This document shows, piece by piece, positions 1 through 9,295 of a stretch of DNA of 64,000 bases. This DNA comes from Neohoeflea coraliihabitans. GTDB taxonomy: Bacteria > Pseudomonadota > Alphaproteobacteria > Rhizobiales > Rhizobiaceae. Position numbers and translations under genes: made by a program. The notes under the pieces are model-generated. The model saw nothing but the letters and a program-made list of their open reading frames with translations. It was not told the DNA's origin and did no database searches. The stretch's first letter is position 1. Each line of letters opens with the position of its first letter. The stretch is taken from positions 124,001 to 188,000 of the forward strand of contig NZ_JAHWQX010000005.1 in NCBI RefSeq assembly GCF_019334345.1, read 5' to 3'.

Positions 1-590
1 ACGCCGGTGGTGGTCTCCTCGGTGACGCCCTTCAAGGCATCGCGCTGACGGATGAAGAAGCCGGGTGACGCTTCAAGGCGCTTCTTGATCTGCGCAAAGA
101 GGATTTCCTCTTCCTCACTGCCCGGATTGGACAATACATCCTCTCCGGACTCGGCGCGGGCGCCAAGCAGGATATACATGGTGGCGTCACCGCCATCATC
201 CAGGATCATGTTGGATGGCTGACCGTCCGGCCACTGGAAGATCTGGTCCGTATAGCTCCAGTACTCCTCAAGCGTCTCGCCCTTGACCGCGAAAACGGGA
301 ACGCCGGTAGCGGCGATGGCGGCAGCAGCATGGTCCTGGGTGGAGAAAATGTTGCAGGACGCCCAGCGCACCTCGGCGCCGAGCGCCACCAGCGTTTCAA
401 TCAGCACCGCTGTCTGGATCGTCATATGCAGCGAGCCGGTGATGCGCGCGCCTTTCAGGGGCTGACTGTCACCAAATTCCTGCCGGCAGGCCATCAGGCC
501 CGGCATTTCGGTTTCGGCGACGATGATTTCCTTACGGCCATAAGCGGCAAGGCCAATATCGGCAACCTTGTGATCTTCTGTAGGGGCCAT
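1..590 (-). CDS. ahcY: Adenosylhomocysteinase (S-adenosylhomocysteine hydrolase), N-terminal part
   Basis: Reading leftwards from the ATG at 588-590 gives about 196 codons of an open frame that leaves the window, so the C-terminal part is missing. The translation begins [20 protein letters not shown] and contains [32 protein letters not shown] and [18 protein letters not shown], the classic N-terminal substrate-domain signature of SAH hydrolase. The enzyme splits S-adenosylhomocysteine into adenosine and homocysteine in the cytoplasm and relieves product inhibition of methyltransferases. A GGAGAA ribosome binding site lies 5 bases before the start. It is transcribed in the same direction as ptsH, 169 bp downstream of it, with a 22-bp palindrome in the gap that could be its operator. 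The ahcY-ptsH neighbourhood is typical of Rhizobiales. Confidence 0.97.
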   Translation of the reverse strand, partial: MAPTEDHKVADIGLAAYGRKEIIVAETEMPGLMACRQEFGDSQPLKGARITGSLHMTIQTAVLIETLVALGAEVRWASCNIFSTQDHAAAAIAATGVPVFAVKGETLEEYWSYTDQIFQWPDGQPSNMILDDGGDATMYILLGARAESGEDVLSNPGSEEEEILFAQIKKRLEASPGFFIRQRDALKGVTEETTTG

Positions 591-681
591 GAAGTTCTCC
601 GGCACTGGGATCGCCCGCGCGGTCCATCCGGCGCGGGATTGTGGCCGTGCCTTAGCAGGTTTCGCCAGGGGTGACAATGCC

Positions 682-703
682 CACATAAAGATGTCTTTAT
701 GTG
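682..703. promoter_or_regulatory. Perfect palindrome upstream of ahcY, candidate SahR-type operator
   Basis: Arms CACATAAAG (682-690) and CTTTATGTG (695-703) are perfect inverted repeats around a 4-base centre (ATGT). The site lies 92 bp upstream of the ahcY start codon in the ptsH-ahcY gap. SahR, an ArsR-family repressor sensing S-adenosylhomocysteine, is known to control ahcY and methionine-cycle genes in Proteobacteria, so assignment to SahR is plausible but is inference: the regulator gene is not in this window and the motif match is from memory. Confidence 0.5.
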
Positions 704-759
704 TTGATGCCCCTTCTAAGCGGCCTTCTGCGCCGCTTGATTGCGGGCCATCTGGAAGC

Positions 760-1038
760 TCAGGCCTCCTCGCCGAAACGGGAAGCGACGAGTTCATCGA
801 GGGCGGTGAGAACTTCCTCGGCCTGTCGGCCAGAGGCTTCGACGATAATGGTCGATCCGGGTGAGGCGGCGAGTAGCATCAGTCCCATGATGGAGGTGCC
901 GCCGACGGTGGTCCCATCGCGGGAGACGCGCACTTCGGCCTGAAAGGTCTCGGCAATCTGCACAAAGCGGGCCGAGGCGCGGGCATGCAGGCCGCGCTTG
1001 TTGACGATTGCCATTTCGCGCTTTTTCACCGCGGTCAT
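760..1038 (-). CDS. ptsH: HPr-like phosphocarrier protein of the PTS
   Basis: 92 residues, full length for HPr. The phosphoacceptor histidine is in GLHARASA (His18), and the regulatory serine region GGTSIMGLM (Ser49) is the usual target of HPr kinase. In alphaproteobacteria this protein belongs to a regulatory phosphotransfer chain with no sugar permease, receiving phosphate from EI-Ntr and passing it to EIIA proteins. The start codon overlaps the stop of the upstream EIIA gene (ATGA), implying translational coupling. A second in-frame ATG at codon 9 is possible. The presence of hprK two genes upstream fits Ser phosphorylation control. Confidence 0.95.
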   Translation of the reverse strand: MTAVKKREMAIVNKRGLHARASARFVQIAETFQAEVRVSRDGTTVGGTSIMGLMLLAASPGSTIIVEASGRQAEEVLTALDELVASRFGEEA

Positions 1039-1436
1039 TTTCCCGTCAGCAAGCTACTGGCAACGTTGATGTATTTGCGGCCGGCCTCCTGGGCCTCGTG
1101 AAGGGCGCGCCGCATGTCGTTGGCGGTCCGGATGCCGGCCAGCTTGATCAACATCGGCAGATTGACCCCTGCGATGACTTCAACGCGGCCGTCATCCATC
1201 ACCGAGATCGACAGATTGGATGGAGTGCCACCGAACATGTCGGTGAGAATGATCACTCCGTGGCCGTCCTCGGCACGCGAGACCGCTTCGACAATATCGA
1301 GCCGACGCTGATCCATGTCGTCTTCGGGCCCGATGCATACGGTTTCAAACCCCGTCTGCGGACCGACCACATGTTCCAGCGCGTGCCGGAACTCCTCAGC
1401 CAGCTTGCCGTGGGTGACAAGCACCAGACCGATCAT
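1035..1436 (-). CDS. PTS EIIA component, mannose family (ManX-like)
   Basis: 133 residues forming a single EIIA-Man domain. The phosphorylatable histidine is His9 in LVLVTHG, and the family motif LTDMFGGTPSN is present near residues 64-76. Without EIIB/C/D partners nearby it is probably regulatory, taking phosphate from HPr. It sits between hprK and ptsH, as in Sinorhizobium and Agrobacterium. It overlaps ptsH by 4 bp. The 176 bp between it and hprK contains no convincing gene. Confidence 0.93.
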   Translation of the reverse strand: MIGLVLVTHGKLAEEFRHALEHVVGPQTGFETVCIGPEDDMDQRRLDIVEAVSRAEDGHGVIILTDMFGGTPSNLSISVMDDGRVEVIAGVNLPMLIKLAGIRTANDMRRALHEAQEAGRKYINVASSLLTGK

Positions 1437-1612
1437 TTCGCCTCCAATCGCGTTTCCGCTTTTTCACGCCGCTCCAGGCCGATCTTCGGTCGCAACAACC
1501 GCGGAGGGCGTATCGGGGCGCCATCTTGGCGCGCTTGCTGCGATTATCAAGCCAAAATGTCATCAGATTGTCTTTTTTCAGGGCACTCGCAGAGCAGCCG
1601 CGAGAGGCCGCT

Positions 1613-2101
1613 TCAGAGCCGAGGGACAACGCCGGCGATGGAAAGCACCTCGAGGGGATCAATGCGGGCGGCATAATCAATCCTGAGAAGCGGCAGCACT
1701 CGGTCGCCGAGCGATACGGTCTCATCCTCTGGCGGCAAGCGCCCCTCGCCGACCGGCTGTCCCGGGGCGATCACCGCAGTCAGCCGAGCCCGAGATTGGC
1801 AGGACATGGAGAATATGCCGGTGCCCCTGATTTCGGCGCGGCCGGCGATCGGCTGCGGGCAGCTGGCGAGGACCCGGCCGGCGACCATCGACACGATCAC
1901 GCCGTCATCGGCGATGAGCGCCGCATGCCAGCCGCGACTGCGCGCGCCGGCGAGGCAGCGCAGAGCCAGCGACGTCTTGCCGGCGCCGGATGGACCGCAA
2001 ATCAACAGCCCGCTCTCTCCCACACTTATAGCCGTGGCATGAATGGTGGTCGGAAGATCGCTTCCCGGCGGCACGATGATGGGTGAATGCTGAGCTGTCA
2101 C
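1613..2101 (-). CDS. hprK: HPr kinase, short alphaproteobacterial form
   Basis: 162 residues from a GTG whose last bases overlap the chvG stop (GTGA). This start gives a protein beginning at the conserved region and is preferred to an ATG 15 codons upstream inside chvG. The Walker A is ICGPSGAGKTSLALR. The N-terminal domain found in Firmicute HprK/P is absent, as is normal for the roughly 150-residue alphaproteobacterial form. It should phosphorylate the regulatory Ser of HPr, tying PTS phosphorylation to the ATP/metabolite state. Overlap with chvG suggests co-translation with the envelope sensor kinase. Confidence 0.92.
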   Translation of the reverse strand: MTAQHSPIIVPPGSDLPTTIHATAISVGESGLLICGPSGAGKTSLALRCLAGARSRGWHAALIADDGVIVSMVAGRVLASCPQPIAGRAEIRGTGIFSMSCQSRARLTAVIAPGQPVGEGRLPPEDETVSLGDRVLPLLRIDYAARIDPLEVLSIAGVVPRL

Positions 2102-3993
2102 GGATCGGCCGCCGGAAGTTCGACCACGAAGCGGGCACCGGCCCAACGATTTGCCGCCGCAACGGGTGCGCCGGCTTTGGGCGACCCCTTCGGCAGCGAC
2201 CGGGGGATGTTCTCGGCGTAAAGGCGTCCGCCATGCGCCTCGATGATCTGGCGACTGATCGATAGCCCAAGTCCGGAATTCTGGCCGAACTCTTCACCGT
2301 CGGGGCGATCGGTGTAGAAGCGCTCGAACACCCGCTCGATGTTCTCGGCTCGAATACCCGGGCCGTTGTCCTCGACTGTAATGACCACCTTGCCGCGACT
2401 GCGGCGCAAGCTCACGAGAATGCGGCCATTTTCGGTGGGCACGAAGGAGCGCGCATTCTCGATCAGGTTGGTGATCACCTGTCCAAGCCGAAGATCATGA
2501 CCGTACACCCGGAAGGAACCCCTGGCACCGGATTTGGGCTCCGGGCGGGCAGGGGACAGCTCATCGGTACGACCATCGATATGCAGTTCGATGGTGGCCT
2601 CGCGGCCACGCGAGGCGCCGACCTGGCGGGCAATGGAAACGAGGTCGGCCAGCAGGTTGCGCATGTCCACCGCGGCACTGTCCTGACGGGCGAGTTCCGC
2701 ATCAAGGCGTGACGCATCAGAAATGTCGCTGATCAGACGGTCCATGCGGCGCACATCATGTTCGATGACGTCAAGCAGGCGCTTTTGCGATTCAGCGGTG
2801 CGCGCGACCGGGAGGGTTTCGACGGCGCTGCGCAAAGATGTCAGCGGGTTTTTCAGCTCGTGACTGACATCGGCGGCGAAACTCTCGATGGCATCAATGC
2901 GATCATACAGCGCGTTTGTCATGTCGCGCAGCGCCACCGAGAGATTGCCGATTTCATCCTGCCGCTCGGAGAAGTCGGGGATCTCCTCGCGCACTCGGGC
3001 GCCGCGCCGAACCCGCACCGCAGCCGCTGCCAGACGGCGCAACGGCGTTGCAATGGTGCTTGCCAGGAGCAGTGACAGGACGATGTTGACGGTGGCCGCG
3101 ATGCCGAAGACGCGGAAGATGGCCATGCGCTCGGCATGGACGATCTTGTCGATGTCGCCGGCACGGGTGGACAGCAGAAGGACGCCCAGCACAGCGCGGA
3201 AGCGCTGGATCGGCACGGCCACGGAAACGATCAGTTCGCCCTTTTCGTTGACCCGAACGACTGCCCCCCGGCTTCCGGTCAGCGCATTCATCACTTCGGG
3301 ATAAATCGATCCGTCCGCTCCCGGCGGTTCACGGTAGAGCGGCAGATCGCGGCGCTGAAACAGACGGTTGATCCATGCCGAAAGGCGATCGCCAAGGCTG
3401 CGCGATTGCTGCGGCGTCGTCGGCGGCAACTCGAAGCGCAGCACCTGACCGCTGGAATAGAGAAAGCGCGAATCAAGCAGCAGACTGGCATCCTCGTCAT
3501 AGATGCGGGCCCGCGTTCGGGTCGGAGAGATCAGGCGGCGCAGAACCGGCGCGACGCGCTCGGGATTGATCGGGAAATCCAAATCGTTGCTGGTCGGCGT
3601 GATCGTCTGCCCGGCCTGCAATTCAAGCAGTTTCTGCGGATCGATGGTGATGGAGTTGGTATCGACCGAGGCCGAGGCGGCCATCGCGCCGGCGATAATC
3701 TCGCCTTGGGTCAGAAGACTTTCGACACGCGCATCGATCAGGCCCTCGCGGAACTGGTTGAGGTAGAGAATTCCGGAGACGAGGACGAAAAGCGCCAGCA
3801 GGTTGAGCGACAGGATACGCCGCGTCAGACTGGAAAAGAGGACGTGACCGAAGATTCGGCGAATCATCGTTACCGGGCGGGTCAGGCCGTGCGAGCGGCC
3901 GGCGGCGACGCCGGCGCCATTGCGCCGCCCGTCTCGGTTGGCGCCGGTCTCGTCGGTGTCAGCGGTCATCGCGGCATTCCCATGAGCACCCAC
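2098..3993 (-). CDS. chvG: ChvG/ExoS-type sensor histidine kinase
   Basis: Up to 631 residues; the first ~40 are low-complexity and the true start may be an internal ATG near residue 43. Membrane segments are near 58-78 and 293-313, bracketing a periplasmic sensor domain of about 210 residues. A HAMP linker follows, then the H box FAADVSHELKNPLTSL with His378, and an HATPase_c domain with N box (NLIENA), DNGPG and GLGLSIS motifs. In Rhizobiales ChvG senses acid and envelope stress and phosphorylates ChvI, controlling exopolysaccharide, motility and host-associated genes. It lies 105 bp downstream of chvI and overlaps hprK. Confidence 0.95.
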   Translation of the reverse strand: MGAHGNAAMTADTDETGANRDGRRNGAGVAAGRSHGLTRPVTMIRRIFGHVLFSSLTRRILSLNLLALFVLVSGILYLNQFREGLIDARVESLLTQGEIIAGAMAASASVDTNSITIDPQKLLELQAGQTITPTSNDLDFPINPERVAPVLRRLISPTRTRARIYDEDASLLLDSRFLYSSGQVLRFELPPTTPQQSRSLGDRLSAWINRLFQRRDLPLYREPPGADGSIYPEVMNALTGSRGAVVRVNEKGELIVSVAVPIQRFRAVLGVLLLSTRAGDIDKIVHAERMAIFRVFGIAATVNIVLSLLLASTIATPLRRLAAAAVRVRRGARVREEIPDFSERQDEIGNLSVALRDMTNALYDRIDAIESFAADVSHELKNPLTSLRSAVETLPVARTAESQKRLLDVIEHDVRRMDRLISDISDASRLDAELARQDSAAVDMRNLLADLVSIARQVGASRGREATIELHIDGRTDELSPARPEPKSGARGSFRVYGHDLRLGQVITNLIENARSFVPTENGRILVSLRRSRGKVVITVEDNGPGIRAENIERVFERFYTDRPDGEEFGQNSGLGLSISRQIIEAHGGRLYAENIPRSLPKGSPKAGAPVAAANRWAGARFVVELPAADP

Positions 3994-4098
3994 CCGGTCC
4001 GCGCCGGCTTGTGGCCGGAAAGCACCGCATCGACAGTCGCCGGGCCTGGCCGCAAGACAGTGTCCTCTCGTCGATCAACAGCGTGGATTGCGCTTTCG

Positions 4099-4809
4099 TC
4101 AGCCCATCTCCCTGAAGCGATAGCCCACGCCGTAAAGCGTTTCGATCATATCGAAGTCATTGTCGACGAGCTTGAATTTCTTGCGCAGGCGCTTGATGTG
4201 GCTGTCGATGGTGCGATCGTCGACATAGACCTGTTCGTCATAGGCCGCATCCATCAGGGCATCACGGCTCTTGACGACACCAGGGCGCTGGGCCAGGGAC
4301 TGCAAAATGAGAAACTCCGTGACCGTCAACGTCACCGGCTGCTCTTTCCAGGTGCAGGTGTGGCGCTCCTGATCCATGACAAGGCTGCCGCGCTCGAGAG
4401 TCTTTGACGGCGACGAGGGGGCACGCCCCTGGGCGGCGCTCTCCCTGTTTGCGGCGCGGCGCAACACCGCCTTGACCCGTTCGACGAGAAGCCTTTGGGA
4501 AAACGGCTTGGTGATGAAGTCGTCGGCTCCCATCTTCAGGCCGAAGAGTTCATCGATCTCCTCATCTTTCGAAGTCAGGAAGATCACCGGGATATCCGAT
4601 TTCTGGCGCAAGCGGCGCAACAGTTCCATGCCATCCATGCGTGGCATCTTGATATCGAAGATCGCCAATTGCGGTGGACGCGCCGAGAGGCCATCGAGCG
4701 CGGAAGCACCATCGGTGTAGGTTTCGACGCGATATCCCTCGGCTTCCAAGGCAATGGAGACCGACGTCAGGATATTGCGGTCGTCATCGACGAGCGCGAT
4801 GGTTTGCAT
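4099..4809 (-). CDS. chvI: ChvI-type OmpR-family response regulator
   Basis: 236 residues. The receiver domain starts [20 protein letters not shown] and has the phosphoacceptor Asp52 in [13 protein letters not shown]; the switch Thr and Lys are in [10 protein letters not shown] and [11 protein letters not shown]-terminal winged-helix domain contains [20 protein letters not shown] and ends [11 protein letters not shown]. It is the partner of ChvG and a DNA-binding activator. Divergent transcription from pckA across a 474-bp gap is the standard rhizobial arrangement. Confidence 0.96.
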   Translation of the reverse strand: MQTIALVDDDRNILTSVSIALEAEGYRVETYTDGASALDGLSARPPQLAIFDIKMPRMDGMELLRRLRQKSDIPVIFLTSKDEEIDELFGLKMGADDFITKPFSQRLLVERVKAVLRRAANRESAAQGRAPSSPSKTLERGSLVMDQERHTCTWKEQPVTLTVTEFLILQSLAQRPGVVKSRDALMDAAYDEQVYVDDRTIDSHIKRLRKKFKLVDNDFDMIETLYGVGYRFREMG

Positions 4810-5283
4810 AAAAGTACTCCGTCATTCTTGCGGCCCTTACATGCCGGGCCGTCCTGCTTTTTCGGCTCATCCTGCTTTTGACCGCTGTCGCCGGCGGGTC
4901 ACGTTTCGCTCGGCCTCAAAGGAACCTCCAAGCAAGCGACCGAAGCGCGTTTGATCGCGGGCAGGGCCGATCGTGACACTGTCCCTGAGGGTAAACTGAG
5001 AACAAAATGTGGCACAGATTTACCTAGGTGTCATTCCGCGGAAGACCAGATGTCCAACCGGAAAAGTGATTTAAACCGATTGAAACCTAACTAAACTTTT
5101 TTAAATCGATTAATAGTCTGATTTCATTAGGTATTCCAATGATTGCTTGTTGTTTTTGCGGGCGAGCAACTGTACAGAATTCCGCGGTTTTAAATTTGGC
5201 CCGCCCGGGACTCTGACCTGTCCGAGGTCTCCCGCCCCGACCTTCTGCCCTGCAGCGGGAGGGCCGCATGCAAAGGATGGCAC
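4810..5283. other. Divergent chvI / pckA intergenic region
   Basis: 474 bp without a supported gene. It must hold the promoters of chvI (leftwards) and pckA (rightwards). The part near 5020-5160 is clearly more AT-rich than its surroundings and contains TTAAATCGATTAAT at 5101-5114. A pckA ribosome binding site AAAGGA is at about 5271-5276. I could not assign -10/-35 elements or an operator with confidence. Confidence 0.5.
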
Positions 5284-6897
5284 ATGTTCGACGAGCTCGG
5301 AATACGCAATCGCGCCGCGGGCATCGCCCTCGCCGGCCTGCAGGACGCCGGTACGGTACGCTACAATCTGCGCGCGGCTGAACTGGTCGAGCATGCCATT
5401 GCGCAGGGAGAAGCGCAGCTGACGGCGCACGGCGCCTTGCGTGCCCTGACCGGACAGCACACCGGCCGTTCGCCAAAGGACAAGTTCGTGGTCCGCGACG
5501 CCACCACCGAGGACAGCGTGTGGTGGGACAACAACCAGCCGATGGATCCGGAAGCATTTGAGCGTCTGCACGCCGACATGCTGGCCCATGCGAAGGGCAT
5601 GGACCTTTACGTTCAGGACCTTGTTGGTGGCGCTGACGAGGCGCATGCGCTCAAATCGCGCGTTATCACCGAATTCGCCTGGCACTCGCTGTTTATCCGC
5701 AACCTGTTGATCCGGCCGGACGCCGCCGATCTGGAAAGCTATGTGCCGGAACTGACGATCATCGATCTGCCAAGCTTTGCCGCCGATCCGGCACGGCACG
5801 GCTGCCGGTCCGAAACGGTCATCGCAGTGAATTTCGATCGGCGCATCGTGCTGATCGGCGGCACCTCCTATGCCGGTGAAATGAAGAAATCGGTGTTCAC
5901 CGTGCTCAACTACCTGCTGCCGGAGAAAAACGTCATGCCCATGCATTGCTCGGCGAATGTCGGCGATGATGGCGATGCGGCCGTGTTCTTCGGCCTGTCG
6001 GGGACCGGCAAGACGACGCTCTCGGCCGATCCGAAGCGGACCCTGATCGGCGATGACGAACATGGCTGGGGCCCTGATGGCATCTTCAATTTCGAAGGCG
6101 GCTGCTATGCCAAGACCATACGGCTGTCACGCCAGGCGGAACCGGAGATCTACAGCACCACCGAACGCTTCGGCACGGTATTGGAGAATGTGGTGCTCGA
6201 TGACAATCGCGTGCCGGACTTTGATGACGGGTCGCTGACCGAAAACACACGCTGCGCCTATCCGCTGCATTTCATCGCCAATGCCAGCGATGACGGCCGC
6301 GCCGGCCATCCAAAGAACATCATCATGCTGACGGCCGATGCCTTCGGGGTCATGCCCCCGATCGCCAAGCTGACGCCGGAACAGGCCATGTATCACTTCC
6401 TCTCCGGTTACACCGCCAAGGTTGCCGGCACGGAGAAGGGCGTGATCGAGCCGGAGGCGACCTTCTCCACCTGCTTCGGGGCACCTTTCATGCCGCGCCA
6501 CCCTTCGGAATACGGCAATCTGCTGCGTGACCTGATCGCTGAGCACAATGTCGACTGCTGGCTGGTCAATACCGGCTGGACCGGCGGCGCCTACGGCGTC
6601 GGCGAGCGCATGCCGATCAAGGCGACACGCACGCTTCTGGGCGCGGCGCTGGACGGGTCACTGAATGCGGCCGAGCTGCGCACCGATCCGAATTTCGGCT
6701 TTCAGGTGCCGCTGGCAGTCAGCGGCGTTGATGCGGCCATACTCGACCCACGCTCCACCTGGGCGGACAAGCAGGCATATGACGCCATGGCGAGCCGGCT
6801 TGTCAGCATGTTCACGGATAATTTCGCCCGCTTCGAAGCGCATGTCGACGGATCCGTGCGCGATGCAGCGCCGGGCTTACGCGCGGCAGCCGAGTAA
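5284..6897 (+). CDS. pckA: Phosphoenolpyruvate carboxykinase (ATP)
   Basis: 537 residues, typical for ATP-dependent PEPCK. It converts oxaloacetate plus ATP to PEP and CO2, the entry step of gluconeogenesis from dicarboxylates. Seen in the sequence: [16 protein letters not shown] near 55-70, [20 protein letters not shown] near 191-210, the kinase P-loop [11 protein letters not shown] (237-247), and the downstream DDEHGWG metal-binding segment. AAAGGATGGCAC gives a good ribosome binding site just before the ATG. It is divergent from chvIG, and PTS/ChvGI links to carbon status make the context sensible. Confidence 0.98.
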   Translation: MFDELGIRNRAAGIALAGLQDAGTVRYNLRAAELVEHAIAQGEAQLTAHGALRALTGQHTGRSPKDKFVVRDATTEDSVWWDNNQPMDPEAFERLHADMLAHAKGMDLYVQDLVGGADEAHALKSRVITEFAWHSLFIRNLLIRPDAADLESYVPELTIIDLPSFAADPARHGCRSETVIAVNFDRRIVLIGGTSYAGEMKKSVFTVLNYLLPEKNVMPMHCSANVGDDGDAAVFFGLSGTGKTTLSADPKRTLIGDDEHGWGPDGIFNFEGGCYAKTIRLSRQAEPEIYSTTERFGTVLENVVLDDNRVPDFDDGSLTENTRCAYPLHFIANASDDGRAGHPKNIIMLTADAFGVMPPIAKLTPEQAMYHFLSGYTAKVAGTEKGVIEPEATFSTCFGAPFMPRHPSEYGNLLRDLIAEHNVDCWLVNTGWTGGAYGVGERMPIKATRTLLGAALDGSLNAAELRTDPNFGFQVPLAVSGVDAAILDPRSTWADKQAYDAMASRLVSMFTDNFARFEAHVDGSVRDAAPGLRAAAE

Positions 6898-6924
6898 GCA
6901 AGCAAGCACCAACACCACGACCAG

Positions 6925-6955
6925 ACCGCCATGGGCCCTGCCGTCCCGTGGCGGT
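6925..6955 (+). terminator. Hairpin downstream of pckA, weak terminator candidate
   Basis: Arms 6925-6935 (ACCGCCATGGG) and 6945-6955 (CCCGTGGCGGT) can form an 11-bp stem with one G-U pair and a 9-base loop, 27 bp after the pckA stop. Only three T residues follow, so intrinsic termination is uncertain. Confidence 0.3.
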
Positions 6956-7097
6956 TTGGCAATTGCGGTTGCGGTCGTCAGCGCTCCGGCCTGGCCGGGG
7001 CGGCTCACAAATCCCCGAGAAACTTCTGCCATCTCGAATTGCCGGTCACCGGTGCGCATATGCTAGGAAAACAGCGAACGACGAGAATGAGGGTATC

Positions 7098-7535
7098 ATG
7101 TCGCAAGGCGCACTCTACGCGGCACGCAACATCGTCATTGCCGGCTGGGAGCTGAAGGAGAACTTCATCCACTCGGCAGGGCCTGGCGGGCAGAACGTCA
7201 ACAAGGTGGCGACGGCCGTGCAGCTGCAATTCGACATTCGCCAGTCCCCGAGCCTGCCGGAACGGGTCAAATCACGGTTGATCCGATTCGGCGGCAGCCG
7301 CGTCTCGAAGGAGGGCGTGCTGATGATCGAGGCGCGACGCCACCGGACGCAGGAACGCAATCGCGCCGATGCGAGGGACCGGCTCACCGAACTGATAGAT
7401 GCCGCCTCGGAGCCGCCGCCACCGCCGCGGCGCAAGACACGGCCAAGCCGCGGCGCCGTCGAACGGCGATTGAAATCAAAGTCGATTCGTGCCGATATCA
7501 AGAAAGGCCGCGGCCGCATCAAGAAAGATGACTAG
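7098..7535 (+). CDS. arfB: Alternative ribosome-rescue factor ArfB (YaeJ-type peptidyl-tRNA hydrolase)
   Basis: 145 residues from the ATG at 7098, preceded by GAGGG. The catalytic loop SAGPGGQNVNKVATAVQL carries the GGQ motif of class I release factors. The C-terminal tail is strongly basic (RRKTRPSR, KGRGRIKK), as expected for the segment that enters the empty mRNA channel of a stalled ribosome. It hydrolyses peptidyl-tRNA on non-stop ribosomes. A longer in-frame start 150 bp upstream exists but is not supported by homology. It probably shares a transcript with alkB, 87 bp downstream. Confidence 0.93.
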   Translation: MSQGALYAARNIVIAGWELKENFIHSAGPGGQNVNKVATAVQLQFDIRQSPSLPERVKSRLIRFGGSRVSKEGVLMIEARRHRTQERNRADARDRLTELIDAASEPPPPPRRKTRPSRGAVERRLKSKSIRADIKKGRGRIKKDD

Positions 7536-7622
7536 GGTCAGGACCACGACGGGACTGCTCGGCCGCACCGACGTCGGAATACTGCGCGAGGGATCGCCGA
7601 TGGCAGGGGAAGGCGTAGCGTC

Positions 7623-8237
7623 ATGATGGTTCTCCCCAGGGGCGTGCGGCATATTCCCGGTCATCTTGACCGCGACAGTCAGAAGGCTCTGGTCGAGGAC
7701 ATTCGCGCCGTGGTCGAGGCCGCGCCGCTGTTTCAGCCGATCATGCCGCGGTCAGGCCGGCCCTTCTCTGTAAAGATGACCAATTGCGGGCCGCTTGGCT
7801 GGGTGGCAGATCGCAAGGGATATCGCTACCAGCCGCATCATCCGGTGACTGGCCGCCCATGGCCGCCCATGCCGGGGCGGCTGATGGCGCTGTGGGCAGA
7901 GCTCTCTGGCCATGACCAGCCGCCCGAGGCCTGCCTTGTCAATTTCTATCGCGACACCGCGCGCATGGGTCTGCATCAGGACAAGGACGAATCGGACCTT
8001 GGCGCTCCGGTTCTGTCTGTTTCGTTGGGGGATTCCTGCCTGTTCCGGGTTGGCCAGGTGGCGGGACCGTCACCTTCGAAATCATTCCGCCTCGATAGCG
8101 GCGACATTGTTGTGCTCGGCGGCGAAAGCAGGCTGGTCTATCACGGCGTCGATCGGATCTATCCGGATACCTCGACGCTTCTCAAGCACGGCGGACGCAT
8201 CAATCTGACGCTGCGCCGGGTGAACGCGTCGGATTAA
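7623..8237 (+). CDS. alkB: AlkB-type alpha-ketoglutarate-dependent dioxygenase
   Basis: 204 residues. The Fe(II) ligands are visible in GLHQDKDESD (HxD) and in VYHGVDR, and the 2-oxoglutarate-binding arginines in GGRINLTLRRV at the C-terminus. The substrate-lid region MTNCGPLGWVADRKGYRYQ matches bacterial AlkB. It reverses 1-methyladenine and 3-methylcytosine damage in DNA/RNA by oxidative demethylation. It is convergent with the PAP2-type gene, 18 bp away. No adjacent ada gene or Ada box is seen. Confidence 0.95.
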   Translation: MMVLPRGVRHIPGHLDRDSQKALVEDIRAVVEAAPLFQPIMPRSGRPFSVKMTNCGPLGWVADRKGYRYQPHHPVTGRPWPPMPGRLMALWAELSGHDQPPEACLVNFYRDTARMGLHQDKDESDLGAPVLSVSLGDSCLFRVGQVAGPSPSKSFRLDSGDIVVLGGESRLVYHGVDRIYPDTSTLLKHGGRINLTLRRVNASD

Positions 8238-8255
8238 TCTCGGCGCCTGCCTGCC

Positions 8256-9203
8256 TTAACGTGCCGGAACAAGCGGCCCGGCCAGCGGGACTGAAAGCCG
8301 GTCGCTTTTCATGGCCATTATCCGGCGGACGGCCAGTACGGTGATCAGGGCAAGGGGAATGCTTGCCAGAGCGTCGATGAAATAATGGTTGGCGTTCGAC
8401 ACCGTCGCCAACGCCATGGCAAGATTGACGATGAAAAACGGATAGCGCAGCAGGCGATAGGGCCATGTGGCCCAGATGGCCAGATAAGCGACGCCGGCAT
8501 GCACCGAGGGGAAGGTGAGGATGCCGGAGACGGAACCGAGTTCGATGTGAAAGCTGTCGCTGGCGCGCACCGCTACGAAATGGTCGAAGAACTCGAAGGC
8601 AAAGACGGTGTTGAGATTGGCAAATTCGCTGCCGTCATACCCATAGTAAAGATAGGTTCCGTGGGCCGGAAACCAGATGGCGATCGCGGCTGCGATGAGC
8701 GTGAACAGGGCATAGGCGATGATGAAGGCATGCGCCCGGCGCGAATCGCGGAACAGCAGGAGAAGCAACAACGGCACGATGAGCAGCTGGATCGTGAAAG
8801 AACTGTAGGCCAGGGTGAACGCGTCAGCCAGCCAGGGAAGTCCGTCAACAAATCGGATATAGGCCAGCCAGTCGAAGCCGAGGCCTGCATCGAGCGCGGC
8901 GAGAAAGTCATCCGCTAGCGGCCGGTTGAAGCTCATGGCCATGTAGTTGGCCATGATCATCGGCAAAAGCACCAGATATAGGCCGGCGAACAGGCTGGCG
9001 ACCGCGGACAACAGCAGGTAGCCGCGCCGCCGCATCACCCAGCCGATGATCGCGAGTGCCGCCGAAAGAGCCAGCGCGACCGCGAAGTCGCCATAGGCAA
9101 CACTCACCTTGGAAAAGCGTTGCGCGGCGAGCACGACCGCCCACAGGCCGACAAGAGCCAGATAAAAGCGGTTCTGAATGCCGTCCTGCGCAGCGTCTGA
9201 CAT
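8256..9203 (-). CDS. PAP2-superfamily membrane phosphatase/phosphotransferase
   Basis: 315 residues with about eight hydrophobic segments. The C-terminal half has FPSVHAGVAYLAIWATWPY and SNANHYFIDALAS, the two histidine motifs of the PAP2_3 (inositol-phosphotransferase-like) branch; the first motif normally reads PSxHa. This suggests a membrane enzyme acting on a lipid or polyprenyl phosphate, substrate unknown. It stands alone with a 92-bp AT-rich upstream gap before coaA. Confidence 0.8.
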   Translation of the reverse strand: MSDAAQDGIQNRFYLALVGLWAVVLAAQRFSKVSVAYGDFAVALALSAALAIIGWVMRRRGYLLLSAVASLFAGLYLVLLPMIMANYMAMSFNRPLADDFLAALDAGLGFDWLAYIRFVDGLPWLADAFTLAYSSFTIQLLIVPLLLLLLFRDSRRAHAFIIAYALFTLIAAAIAIWFPAHGTYLYYGYDGSEFANLNTVFAFEFFDHFVAVRASDSFHIELGSVSGILTFPSVHAGVAYLAIWATWPYRLLRYPFFIVNLAMALATVSNANHYFIDALASIPLALITVLAVRRIMAMKSDRLSVPLAGPLVPAR

Positions 9204-9295
9204 GGAGTCCCCCGTTTCAAATACCAGTGTCGTCTTAGGGGGATTTCGTTAAAAATTATTGGATCTGTTTGCCCAGGATTTGGAAGCCGCCTGGC

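Noticed and set aside
591-759. SAM or SAH riboswitch upstream of ahcY
   Set aside because: I saw only the DNA palindrome; no conserved pseudoknot or multi-stem pattern of the known SAM-II, SAM-V or SAH classes.
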